A stretch of DNA of 64,000 nt from the NCBI GenBank assembly GCA_963829725.1, contig CAWHJW010000009.1, positions 248,001 to 312,000 of the forward strand. The letters are read 5' to 3'. Numbering within the stretch: the stretch's first letter is position 1; each line of letters starts with the position of its first letter. Below the pieces are notes generated by a model. The model saw nothing but the letters and a program-made list of their open reading frames with translations. It was not told the origin of the DNA and did no database searches. The DNA is from RYN-230 sp963829725 (GTDB lineage Bacteria; Actinomycetota; Actinomycetes; Streptosporangiales; Streptosporangiaceae). The translations under genes were made by a program, and so were the position numbers. Shown here one piece after another: positions 26,877 through 36,147 of this stretch.

Positions 26877-28712
26877 GTGGCCAGTCGTGACGAAGGATCG
26901 CGCACCGCGCGGCACGACGACCAGATTCAGGGCCTCACCACGCAGATCTCCTTTCTCGAGGAGGAGGTGGCGGTGCTCCGGCGCAGGCTGGCCGACGCGC
27001 CCCGGCATGTCCGCCTGCTCGAGGAGCGGCTGCGTGAGACGGAGGCCAGCCTGGCCGCCGTGACCGGGCAGAACGAGCGGCTGGCCGACACGCTCCGCGA
27101 AGCACGCGACCAGATCGTGGCGCTCAAGGAGGAAGTTGACCGGCTGGCCCAGCCGCCGTCAGGCTTCGGCGTGTTCCTGTCGGCCGCCGACGACGGCACC
27201 GCCGACGTGTTCACCGGCGGGCGGAAGATGCGGGTCAGCGTCAGCCCCGCCGTCGAGCTGGACAAGCTGCGGCCGGGCCAGGAAGTCGTGCTCAACGAGG
27301 CGCTCAACGTGGTGATCGCCCAAGGGTATGAGACCGTGGGCGAGGTCGTCATGCTCAAGGAGCTGCTGGAAGGCGGCGACCGGGCCCTGGTGATCTCGCA
27401 TGCCGACGAGGAGCGGGTGGTCCGGCTGGCCGAGCCGCTGCTCGACTCGGTGCTGCGCGCGGGCGACTCGCTGCTGCTGGAGCCGCGGTCCGGCTACGTC
27501 TACGAGCGCATCCCCAAGGCCGAGGTCGAGGAGCTCATCCTCGAGGAAGTGCCGGACATCACCTACTCCGACATCGGCGGGCTGAGCCCGCAGATCGTCC
27601 AGATCCGGGATGCGGTGGAGCTGCCGTACCTGCACGCGGACCTGTTCCGTGAGCACCAGCTGCGGCCGCCCAAGGGCGTGCTGCTGTACGGGCCGCCCGG
27701 CTGCGGCAAGACGCTGATCGCCAAGGCGGTGGCCAACTCCCTGGCCAAGCAGGTGGCGGCCAGGACCGCGGCGCAGCGGGCCGAGCGCGGCGAGACCGAG
27801 GCGCAGGCGCCTGGCCCGGCCAAGAACGGCAAGGACGGCGCGGCCAAGGAAGGCAAGAGCTTCTTCCTGAACATCAAGGGCCCGGAGCTGCTGAACAAAT
27901 ACGTCGGCGAGACCGAGCGGCACATCCGGCTCGTCTTCCAGCGGGCCAGGGAGAAGGCCAGCGAGGGCATGCCGGTGATCGTGTTCTTCGACGAGATGGA
28001 CTCGATCTTCCGCACCCGTGGCTCCGGCGTGTCCAGCGACGTGGAGAACACGATCGTGCCCCAGCTGCTGTCCGAGATCGACGGCGTGGAAGGGCTGGAG
28101 AACGTCATCGTGATCGGCGCCTCCAACCGGGAGGACATGATCGACCCGGCCATCCTGCGCCCGGGCCGGCTGGACGTCAAGATCAAGATCGAGCGACCGG
28201 ACGCGGAGGCGGCCAAGGACATCTTCTCCAAGTACGTGCTGACCGAGCTGCCGCTGCACCCCGACGACCTGACCGAGAACGGCGGGTCCCGGGTGGCGAC
28301 GGTGGACGCGATGATCCAGCGGGTCGTCGAGCGGATGTACAGCGAGACCGAGGAGAACCGGTTCCTGGAGGTCACCTACGCCAACGGGGACAAGGAAGTC
28401 CTGTACTTCAAGGACTTCAACTCTGGCGCGATGATCGAGAATATCGTCGCCCGCGCGAAGAAGATGGCGATCAAGGAATTCCTGGAGACCAGGCAGAAGG
28501 GAATCCGCATCGCGCACCTGCTGACCGCGTGCGTGGACGAGTTCAGCGAGAACGAGGACCTGCCGAACACCACCAACCCGGACGACTGGGCCCGTATTTC
28601 GGGTAAGAAGGGCGAGCGGATCGTGTACATCCGGACCCTGGTCTCCGGCAAGCAGGGTACTGAGGCCGGGCGTTCCATCGACACGGTCGCCAATACCGGG
28701 CAGTATCTCTAA
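26877..28712 (+). CDS. mpa: proteasome-activating AAA ATPase (Mpa/ARC)
   Basis: Hexameric unfoldase that recruits pupylated proteins and feeds them into the 20S core. 611 residues: N-terminal coiled coil (about 15-90), the Pup-binding region; OB-type interdomain (about 95-210); AAA domain with Walker A GPPGCGKT (272-279), Walker B VIVFFDEMD (367-375) and SNREDMIDPAILRPGR. A Lys/Ala-rich loop near 295-327 appears longer than in the mycobacterial protein. The last three residues, QYL, are the docking motif that opens the proteasome gate. GTG start behind GGAAGGGGG. Confidence 0.96.
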   Translation: MASRDEGSRTARHDDQIQGLTTQISFLEEEVAVLRRRLADAPRHVRLLEERLRETEASLAAVTGQNERLADTLREARDQIVALKEEVDRLAQPPSGFGVFLSAADDGTADVFTGGRKMRVSVSPAVELDKLRPGQEVVLNEALNVVIAQGYETVGEVVMLKELLEGGDRALVISHADEERVVRLAEPLLDSVLRAGDSLLLEPRSGYVYERIPKAEVEELILEEVPDITYSDIGGLSPQIVQIRDAVELPYLHADLFREHQLRPPKGVLLYGPPGCGKTLIAKAVANSLAKQVAARTAAQRAERGETEAQAPGPAKNGKDGAAKEGKSFFLNIKGPELLNKYVGETERHIRLVFQRAREKASEGMPVIVFFDEMDSIFRTRGSGVSSDVENTIVPQLLSEIDGVEGLENVIVIGASNREDMIDPAILRPGRLDVKIKIERPDAEAAKDIFSKYVLTELPLHPDDLTENGGSRVATVDAMIQRVVERMYSETEENRFLEVTYANGDKEVLYFKDFNSGAMIENIVARAKKMAIKEFLETRQKGIRIAHLLTACVDEFSENEDLPNTTNPDDWARISGKKGERIVYIRTLVSGKQGTEAGRSIDTVANTGQYL

Positions 28713-29000
28713 CGTTTTAGCCACAGCGCCGTGGCCGCGGTCAGTATCGCCAGGAAGCACTACGAGGGGACGGGAGCGGCACCGCGGATCATGATCTTGA
28801 TGCCGAGGACACGCCGGCGTATCTCCTTATCGGGCGCCGGGCAATGGGTGATCCGGCCGGGAAGACGGCTAGCCAGGTACCCGGGGCTTGTCCCCCGCTG
28901 GATCCGGGCGGCCCGCCCGTACCCGGCCTGGTTCCGGTCAAAGCCGTGCCGCGGTGCCCGGAGCGGGCGTGGGATCGTCGCGGTCCCGAGAGCCCGGCAT
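28713..29000. other. 288-base gap between mpa and dop, no gene found
   Basis: No convincing coding frame. One frame is open through to dop, but its translation is Arg/Pro-rich filler and the homologous Dop sequence only starts at 29014. Near its end lies GGTCAAAGC, and the probable dop -10 box follows. No strong hairpin seen. Confidence 0.5.
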
Positions 29001-29006
29001 TAGGCT
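29001..29006 (+). promoter_or_regulatory. -10 element before dop
   Basis: TAGGCT, 7 bases before the ATG at 29014, without a Shine-Dalgarno sequence. Suggests dop-pup-prcBA transcription starts here, separately from mpa. Confidence 0.5.
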
Positions 29007-29013
29007 CATTACC

Positions 29014-30531
29014 ATGAGCGTACGCCGGGTCATGGGAATCGAGACCGAGTATGGCATCTCGGTGCCTGGCCAGCCGGGGGCGAATGCGATGGTGACATCG
29101 TCCCAGGTGGTCAATGCCTACCAGGCTGCCACGTCGGCGCGGACCAGGCGGGCGCGCTGGGACTTCGAGGAGGAGAACCCGCTGCGTGACGCCCGCGGGT
29201 TCGACCTGGCCAGGGAGACCGCCGACGCGACGCAGCTCACTGACGAGGATCTCGGGCTGGCCAACGTCATCCTCACCAACGGTGCCCGGCTTTACGTCGA
29301 TCATGCCCACCCGGAGTACTCGGCCCCAGAGTGCACGAATCCGCTCGCCGCCGTGAGGTGGGACAAGGCGGGGGAGCGGATCATGGCGGAGGCGGCGGCC
29401 CGGGCCGCGACCGTGCCCGGCACTGCGCCCATCCAGCTGTACAAGAACAACACCGATAACAAGGGTGCCTCCTACGGCTGCCATGAGAACTACCTGATGC
29501 GCCGGGCCACCCCGTTCGCCGATGTTGTCAGGCACCTGACTCCGTTCTTCGTGTCCAGGCAGGTCATCTGCGGTGCTGGCCGGGTGGGCATCGGCGCGGA
29601 CGGCCGCGACGACGGGTTCCAGATCAGCCAGCGCGCCGACTTCTTCGAGGTGGAAGTGGGCCTGGAGACCACGCTCAAGCGGCCGATCATCAATACCAGG
29701 GACGAGCCGCACGCGGATCCGGAGAAGTACCGCCGGCTGCATGTGATCATCGGCGACGCGAACATGAGCGAGGTCAGCACCTACCTCAAGCTGGGTACCA
29801 CGGCCCTGGTGCTGGCGATGATCGAGGACAAGTTCCTCGGCGGTGACCTCTCCGTGGAGTCGCCGGTCGCCGAGCTGCGGGCCATCTCGCACGACCCGTC
29901 CTGCCGCCATCTCGTCACGCTCCGGGACGGCCGCAAGATGACCGGCATCCAGCTGCAAATGGAGTACCTGGAACTGGCCCGCAAGTACACCGAGGACAAG
30001 TTCGGCTCGGACGTGGACGAGATGACCGCTGACGTCCTGGACCGCTGGGAATCGGTGCTGGCCCGGCTGGTCGAGGACCCGATGCAGCTGTCCCGGGAAC
30101 TGGACTGGGTAGCCAAGCTGGAACTGCTCGAGGGGTACCGCACCCGCGACGGGCTGGCCTGGGGGCATCCCCGGCTGCAGCTGGTGGACCTGCAGTACTC
30201 CGACGTCCGCCCGGACCGGGGCCTGTACAACCGGCTGGCGGCCCGGGGCCGGATCACCCGGCTGGTCTCTGAGGAGCAGGTCCGCGAGGCCGTCGAGTCG
30301 CCGCCGGAGGACACCCGCGCCTACTTTCGGGGCCGCTGCCTGCAGCAGTACCCGGAATCGGTGGCGGCGGCGTCCTGGGATTCCGTCATCTTCGACATCC
30401 CGGGCCGGGAGTCGCTGCAGCGGGTGCCCACCCTGGAGCCGCTCCGCGGCACCCAGGCCCACGTGGGCGGCCTGCTCGACCGGTGCCGGACGGCGGCCGA
30501 GCTCGTGGCCGCGCTGACCGGCCAGGACTGA
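29014..30531 (+). CDS. dop: depupylase / Pup deamidase
   Basis: Removes Pup from substrates and, where Pup ends in Gln, deamidates it to Glu. 505 residues, carboxylate-amine ligase fold: VMGIETEYGISVPG at the N-terminus (ATP/Mg site), TNGARLYVDHAHPEYS with catalytic Asp96, LYKNNTDNKGASYGCHENYL, and INTRDEPHADPEKYRRLHVIIGDANMSE. The insertion after EYGISVPG (about 40-80) is the Dop-specific loop absent from PafA. Because Pup in this window already ends in Glu, depupylation is probably the relevant activity here. Confidence 0.95.
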   Translation: MSVRRVMGIETEYGISVPGQPGANAMVTSSQVVNAYQAATSARTRRARWDFEEENPLRDARGFDLARETADATQLTDEDLGLANVILTNGARLYVDHAHPEYSAPECTNPLAAVRWDKAGERIMAEAAARAATVPGTAPIQLYKNNTDNKGASYGCHENYLMRRATPFADVVRHLTPFFVSRQVICGAGRVGIGADGRDDGFQISQRADFFEVEVGLETTLKRPIINTRDEPHADPEKYRRLHVIIGDANMSEVSTYLKLGTTALVLAMIEDKFLGGDLSVESPVAELRAISHDPSCRHLVTLRDGRKMTGIQLQMEYLELARKYTEDKFGSDVDEMTADVLDRWESVLARLVEDPMQLSRELDWVAKLELLEGYRTRDGLAWGHPRLQLVDLQYSDVRPDRGLYNRLAARGRITRLVSEEQVREAVESPPEDTRAYFRGRCLQQYPESVAAASWDSVIFDIPGRESLQRVPTLEPLRGTQAHVGGLLDRCRTAAELVAALTGQD

Positions 30532-30581
30532 GCCAGGCGCCGCGGGCGCCGGGCCGCTGACGCCGATGCCCGTTTTCAGGG

Positions 30582-30611
30582 TTGGACAGGCTGTCGGCAG
30601 GCGAGGATACG
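30582..30611 (+). promoter_or_regulatory. possible sigma-70-type promoter before pup
   Basis: TTGGAC at 30582-30587 and GATACG at 30606-30611, 18 bases apart, 43 bases before the pup ATG. Both hexamers are imperfect, so this is a moderate guess. Confidence 0.35.
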
Positions 30612-30653
30612 GTTAGGCCCAGAACGACCCCCAGTAGCACGGAGGTTTAGAGC

Positions 30654-30866
30654 ATGGCAACAAATAAGGACACTGGCGGTCAGCGGCAGACTTCCAGGCG
30701 CACCGAGGAGGCCGAGGAGGCCACTCCGCAAGCCAGCGAGGACGTCAAGGAGCGCCAGGAGAAGCTCGCCGACGACGTGGACGCCATCCTCGACGAGATC
30801 GATGAGGTGCTCGAGGAGAACGCCGAGGAGTTCGTCCGGTCCTACGTCCAGAAGGGCGGCGAGTAA
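30654..30866 (+). CDS. pup: prokaryotic ubiquitin-like protein Pup, encoded with C-terminal Glu
   Basis: 70-residue, mostly disordered protein tag joined by PafA to substrate lysines through its C-terminal glutamate. The helical Mpa-binding region is DDVDAILDEIDEVLEENAEEFVRSYVQ, within the conserved C-terminal half. The last codons are GGC GGC GAG, so it ends in GGE, whereas many actinomycetes encode GGQ and need Dop to deamidate it. Ribosome site ACGGAGGT is well placed. prcB follows 124 bases later. Confidence 0.96.
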   Translation: MATNKDTGGQRQTSRRTEEAEEATPQASEDVKERQEKLADDVDAILDEIDEVLEENAEEFVRSYVQKGGE

Positions 30867-30990
30867 CCCCGGCCTGCCGAACGAGTTCGCCATGGGCTGA
30901 CGACGTCCGGCCGGCCCGCGTGCGTGGCGGTGGTTATCCGGCAGTAGGGTCAGCTCAGGCATCGGATGAGCGTTATCTGGAAGGATTCCC

Positions 30991-31857
30991 GTGGGCCATG
31001 ACTTCTTCGCCGGGCAGTTTTCCTCGGCGCTGATGGACGCTGGTACCTCGTCGTTCGCGGACTTCCTGGCCTCCTTCGCCCCCGAGCTGCTGCCGGGCGC
31101 GCGGGTAGCCGCCGCCGGGCATGCTGCCGCGGCGGACCTTCCCCATGGCACGACCATCGTGGCACTCGCGTTCGGCGATGGGGTGCTCATGGCCGGAGAC
31201 CGCCGGGCGACCGCGGGGAGCATGATCGCACAGCGGGACATCGAGAAGGTGTTCCGCAGCGACGAGTTCTCCTGTGTCGGGATCGCGGGCGTCGCCGGGA
31301 TCGGCATCGAGCTGGTCCGGCTGTTCCAGCTGGAACTGGAGCATTACGAGAAGCTCGAGGGACGCTCGCTGTCCCTGGAGGGGAAGGCGAACCGGCTGGG
31401 CGCGTTCGTCCGGGGCAACCTGGGCGGTGCCATGCAAGGCCTGGTCGTGGTGCCGTTGTTCGCCGGCGTGGACGAGGATTCCGGCCAGGGCCGGATCTTC
31501 AGCTATGACGCCACCGGGGGGCGTTACGAGGAACGCCAGTTCCACGCCATCGGGTCCGGCTCGGTGTTCGCCCGCGGGTCGCTGAAGAAGCTGTACCGTC
31601 CCGGCATGACCGCGGCAGACGCCGCGCTCATCTGCATGCATGCTCTGTATGACGCGGCCGATGACGATTCCGCCACGGGCGGTCCCGACCTGACCCGGCG
31701 CATCTTTCCCGTTGTGGCGGTCGTTACCACCGAAGGCTTCCGGCGGCTGACAGAAGACGAGACTGCCGGCTACGCGCAGGCGGTCATCGAAGAGCGGATG
31801 CGCGAGCCCGGCGGGCCCATCGCGCCACTCCACTCCGACCGTGAGCTCAGCGGTTAG
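30991..31857 (+). CDS. prcB: 20S proteasome beta subunit (catalytic)
   Basis: 288 residues with a 53-residue propeptide removed on assembly: cleavage falls between Gly53 and Thr54 in LPHG-TTIVALAFGDGV. Thr54 becomes the N-terminal nucleophile; MAGDRRAT and the conserved lysine in DIEKVF complete the active site. Forms the two inner heptameric rings of the core. GTG start behind GGAAGGATT. prcA follows 87 bases downstream. Confidence 0.95.
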   Translation: MGHDFFAGQFSSALMDAGTSSFADFLASFAPELLPGARVAAAGHAAAADLPHGTTIVALAFGDGVLMAGDRRATAGSMIAQRDIEKVFRSDEFSCVGIAGVAGIGIELVRLFQLELEHYEKLEGRSLSLEGKANRLGAFVRGNLGGAMQGLVVVPLFAGVDEDSGQGRIFSYDATGGRYEERQFHAIGSGSVFARGSLKKLYRPGMTAADAALICMHALYDAADDDSATGGPDLTRRIFPVVAVVTTEGFRRLTEDETAGYAQAVIEERMREPGGPIAPLHSDRELSG

Positions 31858-31944
31858 CCAGCGCGCCTCACCCTCCGCCCTCGGGCTGGCGGCCCGATCG
31901 CCTGCCAGCCTGGCCAGCCGACCAGATGAGTAGGGGTTGTAGCG

Positions 31945-32820
31945 GTGTCTATGCCGTTCTACGTGCCGACAGAACAGCAGATGAAGGACAAGGCCGACTA
32001 TGCCCGCAAGGGCATAGCACGGGGCCGCAACAGCGTCGTGATCCAGTGCGCCGCCGGGGTCCTGTTCGTCGCGCCGAATCCGTCTGGGGCGCTGCACAAG
32101 GTCAGCGAGATCTATGACCGGATCGCCTTCGCCGCCGTGGGCCGGTACAACGAGTACGAGAACCTGCGCATCGCGGGCGTGCGTTACGCGGACATGCGGG
32201 GCTACCAGTACGGCCGGACGGACGTCACCGCCCGCGGGCTGGCCAACTGGTATGCCCAGCTGCTCGGCACGATCTTCACCGAGAGCAACAAGCCCTGGGA
32301 GGTCGAGATCGTGGTCGCCGAGGTCGGCGAGGTGCCCGAGGCCGACCAGATGTACCGGATCACGTTCGACGGCTCGGTCGGGGACGAGCACGGCTTTGTG
32401 GCCATGGGAGGCCAGGCGGACCAGGTGGCCATTACGCTCAAGGAGCGCTACACCGACGGCCTCACGCTGGCCCAGGCGCTGGGGGTGGCGATCGAGGCCC
32501 TGTCTGGCCAGGTCAAGGGCGCCGCGGCCGAGCTGACCGCCACCCAGCTGGAAGTGGCCGTGCTGGCCCGGGACCGGGAGCACCGCACCTTCCGGCGGCT
32601 GACCGGCTCCCAGCTGACGCAGCTGCTGGCCGAGGCCAGGCCCGGCGGGGGAGCCATCGCGGGCGCCCCCGGCGAGCTGACGGCCGGCGGTGACGCCGAG
32701 CCAGGCACCCCGACCAGCCCGGACGGCGAGAGCCGGCCCGGCTACTCAGCCGGCCCGCTCGATCTGGGACACCACCCGCGGGCGATGGCGGGATCCCGGG
32801 ATCAGGAGGATCGGCGGTAG
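31945..32820 (+). CDS. prcA: 20S proteasome alpha subunit
   Basis: 291 residues. The N-terminus MPFYVPTEQQMKDKADYARKGIARG is the gate-forming extension and H0 helix on which the Mpa C-termini dock; then NSVVIQCAAGVLFVAPN and YDRIAFAAVGRYNEYENLRIAGVRYADMRG. No catalytic threonine, as expected for the outer rings. The C-terminal ~50 residues are Pro/Gly/Asp-rich and look disordered. GTG start; an ATG two codons later is also possible. Confidence 0.95.
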   Translation: MSMPFYVPTEQQMKDKADYARKGIARGRNSVVIQCAAGVLFVAPNPSGALHKVSEIYDRIAFAAVGRYNEYENLRIAGVRYADMRGYQYGRTDVTARGLANWYAQLLGTIFTESNKPWEVEIVVAEVGEVPEADQMYRITFDGSVGDEHGFVAMGGQADQVAITLKERYTDGLTLAQALGVAIEALSGQVKGAAAELTATQLEVAVLARDREHRTFRRLTGSQLTQLLAEARPGGGAIAGAPGELTAGGDAEPGTPTSPDGESRPGYSAGPLDLGHHPRAMAGSRDQEDRR

Positions 32821-32909
32821 TGTCGTGAATGTGCGCAGCCTGGTCCCGCTGGATACCCGCAGCCGGTGGCCCGGATCGCCGAGGCGGACGTAGCACCCTG
32901 GAGGACTGA

Positions 32910-34373
32910 GTGAGCACCACGGACCTGGCCGCCACCACGGGCATCGAGGTGCCCACCGGGCTGTTCATCGGCGGCGAGTGGACCAAGGGCGGCGCCGGGC
33001 TGATCGGGGTCACCGACCCGGCCACCGAGGAGATCATCGCGGAAGTGGCCGATGCCACTGCCGAGGACGCCCTGGAGGCGGTGGCCGCGGCCGACGCGGC
33101 CGCGGCGGGCTGGGCGGCCACGGCGCCCCGGGAGCGGGCTGAGTGCCTGCGCCGGGCCTGGGCCCTGATGATGGAGCGGGCCGAGTCGCTGGCCCGGCTG
33201 ATGACGCTGGAGAACGGCAAGGCGCTGCCGGACGCGCGTGGCGAGCTGGCCTACGCGGCCGAGTTCTTCCGCTGGTACGCGGAGGAGGCGGTCCGGCTGG
33301 ACGGCGCGGTGCTCACCGCCCCGTCCGGGGCCAACCGGATCCTGGTCGTGCGCCAGCCGGTCGGCGTCAGCGTGCTGATCACCCCGTGGAACTTCCCGGC
33401 CGCGATGGCCACCCGCAAGATCGGCCCGGCGCTGGCGGCCGGCTGCACCGTGGTGCTCAAGCCGGCCAAGGAGACCCCGCTGACTGCGCTTGCGGTGGCG
33501 GACATCCTGCGCGAGGCCGGCGTGCCGGCCGGCGTGGTCAACGTGGTGACCACCTCGTCGGCGAGCCGGTTCAGCCAGGCCGTGCTGGGCGACCCGCGGG
33601 TGCGCAAGCTGTCTTTCACCGGGTCTACCGAGGTGGGCCGGGTGCTGCTCAAGGCGGCTGCGGACAGCGTGATCAACTGCTCGATGGAGCTGGGCGGCAA
33701 CGCGCCGTTCCTCATCTTTGAGGACGCTGACATCAAGGCCGCGCTGGACGGCGCGTTCCTGGCCAAGATGCGCAACGGCGGCGAGGCGTGCACCGCCGCC
33801 AACCGGTTCTACGTGCACGAGGCGGTGGCCGACGAGTTCACCGCGGCGTTCGCGGCCCGGCTGGGCGCGCTCAAGGTCGGGCCGGGCCTGGAGCCGGGCA
33901 CCGAACTGGGCCCGCTGGTGAACGAGGACACCCGGTCCAAGGTGGCCAGCCTGGTCGCCGACGCCGCCTCGGCCGGCGGCCGGGTGCTGACCGGGGGGGC
34001 CGCGCCGGACCGCCGGGGCTTCTTCTACGCCCCGACCGTGCTGGACAACGTGGCCCCGGGCTCGGGCATCCTGAACGAGGAGATCTTCGGCCCGGTGGCG
34101 CCGGTCGTCCGGTTCAGCGACGAGGCGCAGGCCATCGCCTGGGCCAACGACACCGAGTACGGCCTGGTCTCCTACATCTACACCCGGGACCTGCGGCGGT
34201 CGCTGCGGGTGGCCGAGGCGCTGGAGTCCGGCATGGTCGGCATCAACCGGGGCGTGGTGTCCGACCCGGCCGCGCCGTTCGGCGGAGTCAAGCAGTCCGG
34301 GCTGGGCCGGGAAGGCGGGCACGACGGGCTGCTGGAATTCACCGAGACCAAGTACATCGCCGTCGATTGGTGA
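32910..34373 (+). CDS. gabD: NAD(P)-dependent succinate-semialdehyde dehydrogenase
   Basis: Oxidises succinate semialdehyde (or a related aldehyde) to the acid. 487 residues, full-length aldehyde dehydrogenase: VLITPWNFPAAMATRKIGPALAAG and LKPAKETPLTA in the cofactor domain, FTGSTEVGR, general-base Glu260 in MELGGNAP, nucleophile Cys294 in GGEACTAANR, and FGGVKQSGLGREGG near the end. GTG start. It lies between prcA (89-base gap) and pafA (78-base gap), a position normally free of metabolic genes. Substrate within the aldehyde dehydrogenase family is inferred, not proven. Confidence 0.88.
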   Translation: MSTTDLAATTGIEVPTGLFIGGEWTKGGAGLIGVTDPATEEIIAEVADATAEDALEAVAAADAAAAGWAATAPRERAECLRRAWALMMERAESLARLMTLENGKALPDARGELAYAAEFFRWYAEEAVRLDGAVLTAPSGANRILVVRQPVGVSVLITPWNFPAAMATRKIGPALAAGCTVVLKPAKETPLTALAVADILREAGVPAGVVNVVTTSSASRFSQAVLGDPRVRKLSFTGSTEVGRVLLKAAADSVINCSMELGGNAPFLIFEDADIKAALDGAFLAKMRNGGEACTAANRFYVHEAVADEFTAAFAARLGALKVGPGLEPGTELGPLVNEDTRSKVASLVADAASAGGRVLTGGAAPDRRGFFYAPTVLDNVAPGSGILNEEIFGPVAPVVRFSDEAQAIAWANDTEYGLVSYIYTRDLRRSLRVAEALESGMVGINRGVVSDPAAPFGGVKQSGLGREGGHDGLLEFTETKYIAVDW

Positions 34374-34432
34374 GGGCCGGCCGACACGCATGCAGTCAGC
34401 CCCTGCTGGCGCCCGCCCGGCCCGCCGTGACG

Positions 34433-34438
34433 TAGGGT
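34433..34438 (+). promoter_or_regulatory. possible -10 element before pafA
   Basis: TAGGGT, 13 bases before the pafA ATG; would give pafA a transcript of its own with a very short leader. Confidence 0.35.
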
Positions 34439-34451
34439 CGGGTGAGCAACC

Positions 34452-35810
34452 ATGGATAGACGAATCTTCGGCCTGGAAAACGAATACGGGGTCACCTGCA
34501 CCTTCCGGGGTAGCAGGCGGCTGTCGCCGGACGAGGTAGCCAGGTACCTCTTCCGCCGCGTGGTGTCCTGGGGCAGGAGCAGCAACGTGTTCCTGCGCAA
34601 CGGGGCACGGCTGTACCTGGACGTGGGCAGCCACCCCGAGTACGCGACCCCCGAGTGCGACAGCATCCTCGACCTCGTCGTGCACGACAAGGCGGGCGAG
34701 CGGATCCTGGAAGGCCTGCTGGTTGACGCGGACCGGCGGCTCCGCGAGGAGGGCATCGCCGGCGACATCTACCTGTTCAAGAACAACACCGACTCGGCGG
34801 GCAACTCCTACGGCTGCCATGAGAACTACCTGGTGGGCCGGCACGGCGAGTTCGGCCGGCTGGCCGACATCCTGATCCCGTTCCTGGTCACCCGGCAGGT
34901 GATCTGCGGTGCCGGCAAGGTGCTGCAGACGCCGCGGGGCGCGGTCTACTGCGTCAGCCAGCGGGCCGAGCACATCTGGGAGGGCGTGTCCTCGGCGACG
35001 ACCCGGTCCCGGCCGATCATCAATACCCGGGACGAGCCGCACGCCGACGCCGAGCGGTTCCGCCGGCTGCACGTCATCGTCGGCGACTCGAACATGAGCG
35101 AGACCACCATGCTGCTCAAGGTCGGCGCCACCGACCTGGTGCTGCGCATGGTGGAGGCGGGCACGGTGATGCGCGACCTGACCCTGGAGAACCCGATCCG
35201 GGCCATCCGGGACGTCAGCCACGACATGACCGGGCGGCGCCGGGTGCGGCTGGCCAACGGCCGGGAGGCCAGCGCGCTGGACATCCAGCGCGAGTACCTG
35301 GCCAAGGCGCGCGACTTCACCGACCGCCGCGGCGCGGACGACGTGAGCCGGCGGGTGCTGGACCTGTGGGAGCGCACCCTGCACGCGGTGGACACGCAGA
35401 ACTTCGGCCTGGTCGACCGGGAGATCGACTGGATCACCAAGTACCAGCTGATCGAGCGGTACCGCGGCAAGCACGACCTTCCGCTGTCCTCGCCGCGGGT
35501 GGCCCAGCTGGACCTGGCCTACCACGACGTGCACCGCGGCCGCGGCCTGTATTACCTGCTGCAGAAGCGCGGCGCGGTGGCCAGGACCGCGCGGGACCTT
35601 GACATCTTCGAGGCGAAGTCGGTCCCGCCGCAGACCACCCGGGCCCGGCTGCGCGGTGAGTTCATCCGGCGCGCCCAGGAGCGGCGCCGCGACTTCACCG
35701 TGGACTGGGTGCACCTCAAGCTGAACGACCAGGCGCAGCGCACCGTGCTGTGCAAGGACCCGTTCCGCTCCGTGGACGAGCGGGTGGAAAAGCTCATCGC
35801 GGGGATGTGA
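34452..35810 (+). CDS. pafA: Pup-protein ligase
   Basis: ATP-dependent ligation of the Pup C-terminal glutamate side chain to substrate lysines. 452 residues, related to glutamine synthetase: RRIFGLENEYGVTCTF (ATP/Mg), LRNGARLYLDVGSHPEYATPECD with catalytic Asp57, LFKNNTDSAGNSYGCHENYLVGRHGEFGRLADILIPFLVTRQ, and INTRDEPHADAERFRRLHVIVGDSNMSE. It lacks the Dop loop. Both the ligase and the depupylase are intact, so the cycle should be complete. Confidence 0.96.
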   Translation: MDRRIFGLENEYGVTCTFRGSRRLSPDEVARYLFRRVVSWGRSSNVFLRNGARLYLDVGSHPEYATPECDSILDLVVHDKAGERILEGLLVDADRRLREEGIAGDIYLFKNNTDSAGNSYGCHENYLVGRHGEFGRLADILIPFLVTRQVICGAGKVLQTPRGAVYCVSQRAEHIWEGVSSATTRSRPIINTRDEPHADAERFRRLHVIVGDSNMSETTMLLKVGATDLVLRMVEAGTVMRDLTLENPIRAIRDVSHDMTGRRRVRLANGREASALDIQREYLAKARDFTDRRGADDVSRRVLDLWERTLHAVDTQNFGLVDREIDWITKYQLIERYRGKHDLPLSSPRVAQLDLAYHDVHRGRGLYYLLQKRGAVARTARDLDIFEAKSVPPQTTRARLRGEFIRRAQERRRDFTVDWVHLKLNDQAQRTVLCKDPFRSVDERVEKLIAGM

Positions 35811-36087
35811 CGCCCCAGGCCGGCGCTGCTGGGCGACAAGCTCACCGCATCCCGGCTGCGCCCGCTCACCGCGGCGGTGCTGCCGCCGGGGCACCGCGGA
35901 GCTCTGGGAGTCCCGCGCGGACTGGCATGCCCCGCGCCGCGGTGCAACTTTCCTCACCGTGGGTGGCTCCGCTTCCTGCAGCCACGTCACCGCAGCCCAG
36001 GCCCGGCCGGCTGTCGGCAGGCCAGCGCGCAGTTACCGGGTCGGCGGCTACACCGTCATGGTCTGGCAACGGAACCTGCTCACTGTG
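35811..36087. other. gap after pafA, no gene found
   Basis: About 277 bases without a plausible coding frame, ahead of the inverted repeat before the FKBP gene. Open frames crossing it give low-complexity translations. Nothing recognisable was seen. Confidence 0.5.
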
Positions 36088-36128
36088 GTCAGGTGATGCC
36101 GGTAGGCTGGCGGCGCTCATCACCTGAC
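36088..36128 (+). promoter_or_regulatory. inverted repeat bracketing the FKBP promoter
   Basis: GTCAGGTGATG (36088-36098) and its exact complement CATCACCTGAC (36118-36128) flank 19 bases that contain TAGGCT (36103-36108), a good -10 box. Symmetry around the -10 suggests an operator; as RNA, only the right arm would be transcribed. Confidence 0.55.
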
Positions 36129-36147
36129 ATGACAAGGTCCCACACTC

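Noticed and set aside
28888..29013. N-terminal extension of Dop
   Set aside because: Extra residues are Arg/Pro-rich and not part of the family; a -10 box lies just before the ATG at 29014.
32802..35990. 1062-residue antisense open frame opposite gabD and pafA
   Set aside because: GC-rich codon bias keeps the opposite strand open; the translation is His/Arg/Pro/Gly-rich with no domains, while the sense frames are clear homologues.
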